Shown here piece after piece: positions 46,301-57,245 of a stretch of DNA of 64,000 nucleotides. Origin of the DNA: Toxoplasma gondii ME49 (taxonomy: Eukaryota > Apicomplexa > Conoidasida > Eucoccidiorida > Sarcocystidae); contig NC_031478.1 in NCBI RefSeq assembly GCF_000006565.2, forward strand, positions 355,874-419,873, written 5' to 3'. Within the stretch, counting starts at the first letter, position 1. Each line of letters opens with the position of its first letter. A program made the translations under genes and the position numbers. The notes beneath the pieces are model-generated. The model saw nothing but the letters and a program-made list of their open reading frames with translations. It was not told the DNA's origin and made no database searches.

Positions 46301-49292
46301 TCCCCGAAAACGAAGGAGGAGAGGAGGCCTCTCTCCCGACCTTTGTGCCTGTGTCGGATGCCTCCGAAGTCTGGGGCCTTCACTCCCTCATGCCTTGTCT
46401 TCAAAACCATTTCGCTCAAGCCGGTTCTCCGTCTGCTTCGCCGTCTCCTTCTTCGTCTACCTCTTCTCCTTTTTCGTCTTCGTCTTCAGCCGGTGGAGGG
46501 GAGTGTGATGTTGCGGCGCGCGAGCGCTTGTTACGCAAGTATGAGGACCAGATTTTCAGTCGCGCTCTGGCTGAGAACTTGTCGGCGGGTCTTCTGCGTC
46601 TCGCGCCGTTCCAAGTGACAGCTGGAACTCACTTCGTCATCTCTCGCGTCCTTCGGACGCTTGGCGCGGCGGCACAATCTCTCCAAACCGCAGGCGTTCT
46701 GAGTGCAGCTCTGCATGCAGCGAGCATGCGCGAGCGGCGCGCCTCGGAGAACTCGCAGGGCGCCTTGGGTGGCCTGCCGGGCGCCGGAAGGCCCACCCCA
46801 CACGGAGACATCTCTGGCGGCTCTCTCTGGAATCCTGGATCAATACACGAAGGAGCGAAGGGAGAAGGAAGCGGCCGTTCCAGCGGGAACAGTGAAAAAA
46901 AAGAACTTGAGAAGGAAAGACCAGAGTGTTTAGAAGCTCGAGCATGGGAAGACATAGGACTGAGGGAAGCGACTCGACAGCGACTCGTGGAAATTCGCGA
47001 TTTGTGTTCGCTGTTTCTTGCCGTTCGCTGTGGCGGCGCTGAGAGGGCGAAGGCCGTTTCGGATCCAGCTGAATGCGCCGCGCTGTATGTCGACTGCGAA
47101 TATTTTCACCAACTCCTTCTGCGCCTTCCATTTGCATTTGCTGTCTTCGCGTCTTCGCCTTGGGCGCGTTGCTCGTTTTGCGAGGGTGTGAACCGGGATG
47201 AAGAGAAAAAGGAGAAGCCGCAGACTGGCCTCGAGAAGCAGACAGGACATACACGGGAGGAGGACGTCCTTTCTGACGCGCCTCTCACTTCGCTCAACGA
47301 GGTTTTCGCTCTCGACCTTTCTTCTTCCGTTTCGTCCTTCTCGCCCAACAGAGCCGCTCCAGGATGCACACTCGCCGTCCCTCCAACGAGCTCTGCCTCT
47401 TCTCTCTCTTCTTGTGTGGGGACAGAGGTTCCTCCGACTGGTCGACCTAGTAAAGAAGAAGACTCAGCACAGAACGCGAGACTGGCAGGCGACTTGCGCC
47501 GCAACGTATTCGCTGAACCTCGAAGTCTGTCCTGCGTTTTGATCGAAGCCATGGGAAGCATCAAACAGACTCAGGAGACAACATTCGTCGAAATGCTCAA
47601 GGCCGAACAGGCGGTGTACAGGCAGTGCGCCGCGCGGCTGCTTGCCCCGGCTGAAGGTCTGCTCGTCGAACAGGGAGAAGAAGAAAAGCGGGGAAGCAAG
47701 TGGGTGAGAGAGGAGGCGAAGAGAGGAGACCTCGACGCGATTGTCGCAGGCGGTGAGACAGAGGGGGGTGAGTCCGAAGAAGAGAACGACAACGACGTCA
47801 ATTCGTGTGTGGGGTCGCGAAAAACATCCTTCGAAGAAGCCGAACAAAGGCGGTGGAGACGAGCGGGGGACAACGGCCGGAGGCAGATTGGAACTGCGAC
47901 AAACGAGCATTTCCTCGAAACAAACGAACTGAATCTCACTCAAGCTGAAGCATTTGTCAGTGAGGCTACACAGCGCCTGAAGCAAACCGCGAAGCAATGG
48001 CTGCCGTTTCTGCCTCGACAAGTGAGTTGGAAAACGGTGATTTTTCTTGACTTCATCCCGGCTTCCCCTTGAGTTTACCCCGGTATTCTCTTGATCGTAT
48101 TTCGATTTTTGCATGAATTTTTGTCTTTTTTCCCCTCGATTTTACTTCGATTTTTCCTTGAGTTTATCCCGATTTCCCCTCGAGTTTTTTTATTTCTCCT
48201 TCATTTAAGTTCGAGCACCCGCTGCGCTCACAGCGTTTCGCCTGTAGGGCGGACGTCAAAGAAACAGGGATGTGACAATGTCACTAGAACACTGAGACCT
48301 TGACTAGGCCTCCGTGTGATGGAGGCAATCTACCGAGAGAGTTGGTTGGCCGCGCACAACATAAATCGTTCTTCAAGAACTGACGAACTCTGCGATTTGC
48401 TTGAGGCAGTTGCATTCGACGCCACAGTTTATGCTGCAAAAACCGTACCGTTGCAGGACGCGTTGGTTGGGATATGCACATGCATGGGTGTACGTCTGCG
48501 TCCCTGTCACCAGTGTGAATAAGGCACTACTCGCAGTTAGTTTGCTCGTTTGTGTTCTTGTTCGTGACTGTGGCTGTGGCGCGAGGAAATAAAACACAGA
48601 AATGCGTTTATTTGCTTCTGGCGTTTGCTCCTGCATCTGCACCATTCCTTTTTCAGGTGTACGTCGAGTCGGTCGCGTTGCTTTCTGACGCCTGCTTGAA
48701 GGAATTTTCTCTCGCGCTTTGTGCACTGCTGCTCCCGGCCTCTTCTTCACTCGGGCAGGCTTCGACTACCCGCGTCGCGCCGCCGTCGGCGCCCCAGGAA
48801 CGGACGCGCTTCGTTGTGGCTCTTATATCGTTCATCCTCGCCGAGGTGAAAACCGTCTTCCTTCTTCATCTCGACACTCCGCAAAGTACTGCACCGCTCG
48901 CGTCTTCTTCTTCTCTTCCTTGTCTCTCCTTTTCCTCTCCGTCCTCTCCCAGTTCGACGTCGTGTGCGTCCTTCGGTTCTGCGGCGGCTGCGCTGCAAGG
49001 CCTGGACGCCGCCACGGAGACTCCGCAGACGACGCGCATCGAGTCGCTGGTGGAGTTCGTGGAGACTTTGGAGGCGATGAAGGCGATCTTGACGCCTGAG
49101 GACGACGCCTTGCTCCAACATGTCTGGGCGCTGTACGGGGCCTCCTTGAGAAGGACGCTGCCTCTGGAGAAAGTGGAACGGATTCTCTTCTCCAGCCTCT
49201 GCCTGCTCGCGCTCAGCGACCCAGTCACCGCCAGCGAGGCCATGCGGCAACATGCGAGCGACTTCGGCCGAATGCTTCTGCAGAGCGTTTGA
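43342..49292 (+). CDS. ZW10/Dsl1-like tethering or kinetochore subunit (tentative), two exons
   Basis: Exons 43342-48021 and 48657-49292 join in phase 0 to give 1771 residues. The ATG has context AAGATGG. The N-terminus (about 40-100) is helical with heptad-like Leu spacing (LHKQLEIVRASKLAAQLRAG), followed by Arg/Glu-rich helices to about 480. Ser-rich inserts break the middle (about 575-630, 700-760, 860-940). The C-terminus reads RLKQTAKQWLPFLPRQVYVE, then LLSDACLKEFSLALCAL, and later VEFVETLEAMKAILTPEDDALLQHVWALYG, with VERILFSSLCLLAL. This order resembles ZW10 ('L..L...W..VLP..VY...MG.LL..AI..I...V..L', then 'F..L...L..SL..I...W', then 'V..LI.ALF'). ZW10-family proteins act in the Dsl1/NRZ Golgi-to-ER tether and in the RZZ kinetochore complex. 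Assignment rests on pattern by eye; another CATCHR tether subunit or an unrelated helical protein is possible. Confidence 0.55.
45091..45210 (+). repeat. TCT/TTC triplet tract coding polyserine in ZW10-like gene
   Basis: CTTCTTCTTCGTCTTCTT-like run with a CCTCTCCTCTATCTTCTTCTT sub-repeat, in frame with the gene and coding Ser with Pro and Leu. It forms one of the Ser-rich spacers between helical parts. Confidence 0.85.
48045..48200 (+). repeat. Degenerate ~25-base repeat in ZW10-like intron
   Basis: Variants of TTGAGTTTACCCCGG and TCGATTTTTCCTTGAG recur about five times across the beginning of the intron 48022-48656. The pattern is imperfect and T-rich on the plus strand; origin unknown. Confidence 0.6.
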
Positions 49293-49869
49293 AGGAGGCG
49301 CGTCAAAGAAGAAACCGGTTCGCGACAGGAGATTCAAGCGAAACCTCGCGGCGAGCGGACGCAACAGAGACAAGGAGTACGCAGCAGCGCCTCTCGGCCG
49401 GAAGCGAGGAGAGCCAGGGAACGGAAAGGAGGAGGCAAAGCGAAAGACACAAAGAGTGAACGAGGTCAGTTAGGCAAATGGAGAAGCTGGCGAAAAACGG
49501 AGCGGCGAAAAGTAGCTGGACAAGATCGAGGTGAAACAGGAGTGGAAGAGGAACGGAGACAGGGCGAAGAGGAGAAACGCGGAGGAAGACGAAGAGCAAA
49601 AGGACGAGGTTGAAGACGAGAAAACCAGTGACAAGGCAAAGGAACAAGATAAAATTGGTGATGAAAGGAGAAAAAAGGGAGAAAAAGAGGAACACGAACA
49701 GGAAGGCGAAGAACCTGCCAGTGACGGAGACAACCAGCATGCGGAAGTTCACTGCGCGGCGACAGAGTGAACGCTGCTGTCACTGAAAGAGACGAAATCA
49801 ACGCGTTTTTTCTTCCATGTTCCTCTGCCATTGAGTATTTATAGATTCACGTGCATCTTGATATTTGAG

Positions 49870-49905
<36 letters not shown>

Positions 49906-50160
49906 TGCATATGCAAGTGAGTGGCGAGACAACTGTGCGGCGAACAAAGTAGGGATTTTGCGATTAAGTGCTTTTGAACGCAGCATCTGTCGAACGTTCT
50001 CTGAGGAAATCCTTAAACCAACGCAGGCTGGACTGCGTCTTCACACAGGAAGACGCCTTTTCGACAGGCGCCACGAGTGACTTCTCTAGAAAACGGAAGC
50101 ATATTTCTACGTTTACCGAGCGAGCAAAGACTTTCGTTTGCGCACAAGGAACTTCACGTT

Positions 50161-50208
<48 letters not shown>

Positions 50209-51343
50209 GGTATATGCATATGTGAATGTACTTTCGCGCGCACTCCGCCATACATAGGAATAGCCAGAGTGCTAGGCAGACAGTTGCATGCATAGCGAAA
50301 CGACATGTATTCGCAAGTGACGCCAGCGCGTCTGCCTTCGAAAGCGAAGAAGCGAAGAGTCCCCGCCGCCAGCGACGGCTGTTCTTACACTGTTCCACGC
50401 AGGTCCAGGCATGCCGCGTTGGCCTCGAGCTCTCTGTCTTTACACACACATACACATAAATATATTCATATAAACATATCCCTATAAATATATACATATA
50501 AATACATCCACACAAATAAATGCATACAAACATATCCATATAAATATATGCATATAAGTATACACATATAAATATATGCATGCCTGTAGATAAAGGTGTA
50601 TATTTATGTATTTATTTATGTATATTATATGTATATGTATGTCTGTGTGTCTGTCGCTTTGATGAGTTTTGTCTCGAGCGCTCAAGACATGTCTGCAGCT
50701 TCAGACGGCAAGCGAGAGGCTGTGCTTCCTAGAGAGTTGGAATCGCGTGAAGCCGCGTTTCGGTCGCAGTTGCACCTCTGGAGAAGCAACCGACGTCGAC
50801 GCGTTTCTTTCGGCGAGAGAGCAAACGGCGCATGCGTCGTCGAGTCCCTAGGAGAGAAGCCAGAAAGTGACATAACTTCAGTGTTTCTGTCGTTTGACAT
50901 TTCCACTGGTTCATCCCACGACGCGCGTCCCTCTCGGCGCGGACTGCCTGCCTGTGCAGCCGACGACATGACAACTTGAATGCAAGGAAAAACGAGCATA
51001 TGTATTCATCGACGCAACCAGCGCGATGAGACTCAAAGGAACTCTATCCATCTTCAACATGCAGACAAGCCTCGGGCACCCTTTGTTTCTTCCGCGTTCC
51101 TTCGCTCGCTCTTGAGCTGGCTCATTCTCTCCTCCACTCTCGTCTCAGCTGGCTCCTTCGTTCTCTCACGCCTCTTTCCACTCCGCTGTCCCTATTGATT
51201 TCTCGTTGGGCTGTTCGCCGGCTGCATCTGCACCATTCTTCTTGTTTCTGTCTCTGCGTCTTTGTCTCTCTCTCTCTCCCCGTCTCTACAGATGCGCGGC
51301 TTCCGGTTCGTCGCTTCTTTCGACGAGGGTGGCTTGGGCGCTC
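49293..51343. other. Convergent 3' spacer between ZW10-like and FCP1 genes
   Basis: Tail-to-tail spacer holding both 3' UTRs. A purine-rich (A/G) run at about 49330-49770 is open on both strands but has no domain. (TA)n tracts occur at about 49871-49905 and 50164-50208, and TACATA-like repeats at about 50440-50640. No gene was recognised. Confidence 0.6.
49871..50642 (+). repeat. Cluster of TA-rich microsatellites
   Basis: Pure (TA)n at about 49871-49905 (ending in GCATGCATATGC) and 50164-50208, then a long degenerate ATACATATAAA repeat at about 50440-50642, all in the convergent 3' spacer. Confidence 0.9.
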
Positions 51344-52794
51344 CTACGCCTTTCGCTCTGCGACTTTCTTGGCAGCGTTCGCGCCGCCTCCTTCGTCTTG
51401 TCCGTGTCTGTCTCCCTCGGATTCTCTGAATTCCAACTGCGCATCTCCGTTCGACTCCGCTTTCTCGGCCTTCTCGCTTGCGCTCTCGTTCGCCTCCTCG
51501 AAGGCCTCCTCCCAAAAGGCATCCCAGCTTCGAGCTGTCTCCTCGCTCTCTTCCTCGTTCGCTTCTTCCGCCTTCTCCTCCTGCGCCTCCTGCAGGCTGT
51601 CGACCGCTTGTTCTTTGCCCTCGCGCAGCGTAGCGAGCTCGTGCAGTCTTGCGGCTGGCGCGGGCAAAGATTCAGCGGTTCGATGGTTGGCGGCTTCCCC
51701 AGGTCGCGCGTCCAGACGCGCCTCCTCTGTGGAGTCCGTCAGCTCCCGCAGCCGCGGTGCCTGACATTCCACCAGCCGCGTCTCGACCAGAGCCTCCACG
51801 GCCTCGTACGTCGCCTCTGCCAAGAGATTGAGGAAGCAAAAAGCCACTAGGGAAGAGGTCGCGAAAGCCGAGAAGAAGGGGAACAGAGACTCAGCACAGA
51901 GGGAAGGCCCGGAGAGGCAAGGCTTGGTGAAGGCGCAAAACAGTGAAAAGCGAGAGACACAAAGGCGACAAGAGACGGAGAAAAGGCACCGCAGAACCGG
52001 CCGAGCAGGCGCTGCGCAGGCGAGAGTGCGTAGGGAGAGAGGAGAGCGTGGAAAGGTCATGCGAACGAAGATAGAGCGAGGAACATGGAGAAACAATCGA
52101 AGAAAAAGTGAAGGACAGACAGCTGAGGCTATCCGAAACGCAAACTTACCCGTAGGCGGCTGACAGTCTGGCACCTCCCAAAAACTTCGGTAGCGGCCCT
52201 CGCAGCGTCGAAACTCGAAAGGCGCCTCGTCCGGTCGGCTGGAAAAGAAAACGGAATGGAAGAAGAGAACCACTCAGACTGGCGGAAAACCAGGAAGAGT
52301 CGAAAAGAGGACATGAACGAGAACAGGAAAAAATCTGGCAAACACAATAAGGAAAACAGCATGAAAAAACAAACTCCGAAAAAGGGAACAAAAAAGAATA
52401 AGAATAAGACAAACATGAAGAGCAAGAAGAATAAAACGGGAACGCGAAAAACGAAAAAACAGAGAGCAGAAAGGCGAACGTGTCGAGAGAATAAACGGTT
52501 CCTGCAAGGGAAATGCATTCCCCTGTCGGATTTGACAAAAAACCAGCTCTCCAAAAAGCATTTCTCGACACAAATACATACATACATATATATGTACGTA
52601 TATATATGTACATATGTACACATATATAGAGATGTAAATACGTATGTATAAACATATATATGTAGGGATGCACACATATACATGTACAGATCCAGACAGT
52701 GAAATGTGAATCTGTCATTCTACATGCGCCTCATAGTTTCCCAGATGCCGAGATGTTTGTCTGTCTTTCTATCCGTCCTACCTGTACCAATGCA

Positions 52795-52826
<32 letters not shown>

Positions 52827-55800
52827 ACGTCTGTCTCTCTGTATATAAATGGAAGTCCTTCAATCTGTCTACGTCGGAGTGAGTTCCCGGCGCTCCATTC
52901 CGCCGCGTTGGTTGCAGCACCCGGGGGCGCTGTGAGGAAGCGGCTTCGAGCGGCTCAGGTCCATTTGCTTTTCTGCGTACGGTTTCAACGCGCATTGCTT
53001 TTCGCGTCAGAACGCTTACCTCCACGTGTATAAGGCCTTCTCCAACCACATGATGTGAGGCTGCGATCCGAGAGAGAAGAAAAAGAACGGACAGAGCGAA
53101 GATACACGAGGCGCGTGAAGCTGCACGGTTTCTGCGACAGGGCGAACGGACGACTGCAGACAGAGGAGGCGCTGCTTCGACACAAAGGCGCCCAAGAATC
53201 GAGCAGCGCGCAGAGGGCATGCGGCTCACGCGAGGGAGCAATGGCGCACACCGCAGACCGAGCTGGCAGAGCGGCGAAGAGTGAGACGCGACGGCAAGCG
53301 AGAAGCGAGCCAGGACCGGAAGCAGCAACGCAGAAAAGACGCAACGAACAGAGCAAGGAGAGAAGAAAGCGCAGAGCAACGAGCAGAAGAGGAGAGAACG
53401 AAGACAACAGAAAGTCTCACTCGGTGGATCTTTAGGCCTCCGGCTTGATTGTACTTGTCCGTCACTGCACGGAGGCAGAACAAAAAAAGGAGGAAACAAA
53501 ACAGTAAGAAGTCACTCGCTCAAAACGAAAACCACCGTCAAACCCCAAACACATAAGAAAAATCGAGTGGATATCCACTGTTGTTTCCACACAAACCTTT
53601 CCCTGCTTTAACGGCGGCATTCGCTTTCTATACTAACTCTAAATGCGCATCGACCTTCATATATATATATATATATATATATCTGCAAGGGTAGAGTTAT
53701 CTCCACCGAGGTGCATGTAAGAGCGCAGACGTCGACAACGGACGTCTTTTCGAAGCTGGGTCCCCGTGCAAGTACGTGGAGGCGAGACCAGACGAGCCTT
53801 TGTGTCGATCTGCGATTGAGGTTGTCTTTCCTCCCCGCGAAGGTGAAGGTCGCGTTGCCCTGTGTTTTCTTTGCTCGGCGTTGGCGACCAGCCTTTTCTG
53901 CCCTGCGACTTGCAGATCGCGGTTTGCCCTTGAGATGGCTTCTGCGTCGTACCCTTTGTGCAGAGAAGGTGAGTGACTGAAGAGTGGAAGAAGTCGACGA
54001 CGTTCGCGCCCAACATGGCGGCGAGGCGCGCGAGGTCGGTCTGCGTGAAGCGCGCCAGCTGCTGACCCTGTACTCCGGAGGAACTGAGCGTTACGCCTTG
54101 AAGAGAGAAACGTACAAAAGGAGAAGGAAAAGCGCGAGACCTCGAGGAGCGAAGGCGGAAGCACAGCCCACAGGGCGGCGCGAGCGGCGCATCCAAAGAC
54201 GAACGCTGGATGGCGAGAAGAAGAGACAATTCGAGACGGGGATAGACAATATTTGAGACGAGAAAACGGCCGCAGCAGAGAGCTGAACAGGGAAGAGCGC
54301 ATCGGCGCGAACGCCGGAGAACGGAGAGAGACGAAAAGGCAGAAGCGAGAAGAAGAAGAACAAGACATACGAGAGTGGAAAGAAGAGAACCCCGCACGAG
54401 AGAGAGAACGAGAACAAGCGGAAGAGACGCCGAGATGTGAGGAGAGAGAACAGAGAGGAGAGTCACCTTTGAGTGTCTCGCCTCGAACGGCGTCAAGGAT
54501 CCATGCGACGTTAGGCAGCAGGTGGAGAAACGACTTGGTCGCCTCGGGAGTCCAGAAAGTCTTCTCTGCGTAGGCTTCTTTCCTCTGCTCTCCGCGACCG
54601 TTCTTCACGTCGCCATCCGAGGCCTTCGCAGCACTCGCCCAACCAGACAAGCAAGTCGGAGCAGGGACAGCAGAGAAGGAAGAAGAAGCGACAGACGAAG
54701 CGCAAGAAGAGGGAGAGAGCGGAGAGAAGAGAGACGCAGCTTGCGCAACGCGGTCTGCTGCGCGGAAGAAGATGCGATGCACCACTCCCAACATGTGAGA
54801 GAGGTAGAGCAGCTGTCGATCTGAGTCTTCAACAACCGTCGGCTTGAAGAACGGCGCTGAATGCGGAGAACAGGAGACATGCGACGAAGCCGAAGAAGGA
54901 GCCGAGGACGAACTGGAAGAAGCGGAAGCGCGAGAAAGAGAGTCGGCAAGCGCTCTAGAGGAGGTGACTGAAGAGTGCGGCTTCTGCTTGCGGGTGCGAG
55001 ACCGTCGCGACGCAGGAATTGGAAAGCCTCTGAAAGCGCGGAAACGCGAAGAGACGGTCGAGCGTTTTCACGAAGAGACCCAGCAAGAAACGGGCAGAAG
55101 GAAAGACGCAACGCAGCCGGTGAAACACCGCAAACGGTGGGAAGAAGCTGTCCAGCAAAACATGATTTCCTACCGCGCCCTGAACGGCTTTACGCGAGGT
55201 CACAACGGTGCATGCAGAGTGTGTGGCGCGTCGACGAGGACCCACAAAATTCAGAAAATGTCGGCAACAAGCGGAGCGATTTGACGACCCGTCAGGCGAA
55301 GAAGCAACAGGCAATGAGGCTCCAAACACAACGAGCGTTCACGGAGTCTCTTCTCTGCTGGTGCCTCAAACCGAAGCGCATCCAGACTCCGTTTTCCTTA
55401 CGCTGGACAGCTACCTCTAGTGGCATAAGCGATGGAGACACACGCACAGCGCACTGGCATCTACAGATTTATAAATAAATACCTACATACACATATACAC
55501 AAATATACAGATACACATACACATATATAAATATATGATTGTCGAGACTCTTTGAAGGAATCTTTGCATATACATGTCCATAAATTTGCGGATGTTTAGG
55601 TATTTCTTCCGGCGCTCACTCCTGGTCAACATGTCGGACATGCCCACTCGGCTCTGGCGCAGATTCTGCCTCAGATCCAGCCTCGACTTTCAGGCGCTTT
55701 GCCTCACTCGTCATGCACGGTGTTGAGAACTCTTTGTACGAAGCAGAAGACGCAGAAGCAGAAGAAGACAAAGGAAAGGAAGAAGAAGATGATGAAGAGG

Positions 55801-57204
55801 GCGAAGAGGTGGACGTCGACGTCGAGGAAAGAGAGAAAGGGCAGGAAGCGGACGCTGATATGCTCGATGACCCGCGAGAAGCCTCTGCTCCGCCTTCATC
55901 GGGAGTTGACGCCTCCAAGCATTCCATGCTCGCTGTGTTTTCCTCGCCATTTCTCTGCTCCTGAAGCTCGATCTTTTCCTCGCATTCGTTCTCTCTCCTC
56001 GCCTCCACTTCCTGCGCCGGCTCCTTACTCGACGTCCTGCCTGTCAGAGAGGCAGACGAAGAAGAGGAGGAAGAAGAGGAGGAAGAAGAGGAGGAAGAAG
56101 AGGAAGAAGCGGAAGAAGGGGAAGAAGAGGAGGAAGACGAAAGAGATGCTCGCGAAGGCTTCGGCGTGAGGAGCTTTTCAGACGCCCGCGACGCTTGCCC
56201 ACTGCGCGCGCGTTCGCCACGGCGACTGTGTTGTTGTTGAACTTTGAAGGAACCACAAGGAAAAGTGGACAGCATGCGCGAGATCCAAAGAAAATCGACA
56301 AATGAGAAGAGCGAGACTGCAGGAACGCCCTGCGCGTCGCCGGCCTACAGCCAGGCTCACCTAATCTCTAACTGTGCAAGCAGTATCACGCATCTTTTGA
56401 AGGCAGGCATCGACGCACATGTCGACAGAGTTTTATACGTTCTTCAACATAAACGTACAAACACACCACCATATATATGTATATATATATATATATATAC
56501 ATGTATATCTATATATGTATATATATATATATATATGTATATCTATATATCTACATATATAGAGTAAGAGATGCCGCTAACGTAAGAGAGACCTCGAGCA
56601 GATCTGTGGTGTCTTTAGTTTTCCTTTTCGATTTGCATTTGACTCTTCCTACAATGTATCTCCAGGTCTGAATTATTGATATGCCTTTGAAGGCGTTGCC
56701 CGAGGCGCAGGGCCGATGTCGCCCAGGCGTCTGCGTCTCCGTCCAGCGGAGGCTCGGAACGCCTCACCCAAGCAGTCTAGAATCCTTTGAGAGAACATGG
56801 ACGAGGCCTACCGGAAGGAAGGAAGTTGCAGAACGGCCGCGCCATGCTAAGCCACTGGGTGTAGCTGTGTGGAGAAATTCTTCGAGCATCTGCAGCCGAG
56901 ACATCCGCAAAATAGTGGTATCCCTGGACCTGAAAAACCATGCCCCCACACACATGCAACAAAGACAGAAGCCAAAAAGCGCGTCTGAGCGCATGCATAT
57001 CGGCACAGACAGAGTTACATAGTTATGCAGATCTACGCGTATACGCCACCATAAGCAAAGCATGCACAATCATACCGATGTACGTATATACATACATAAA
57101 TATATAACCATATACATATATATATATATATGGGAATCTACATCTACAATTACGAACATGCACATATATAGATCTCTCTACCTAGGCATGCACATATACA
57201 TATA

Positions 57205-57245
<41 letters not shown>

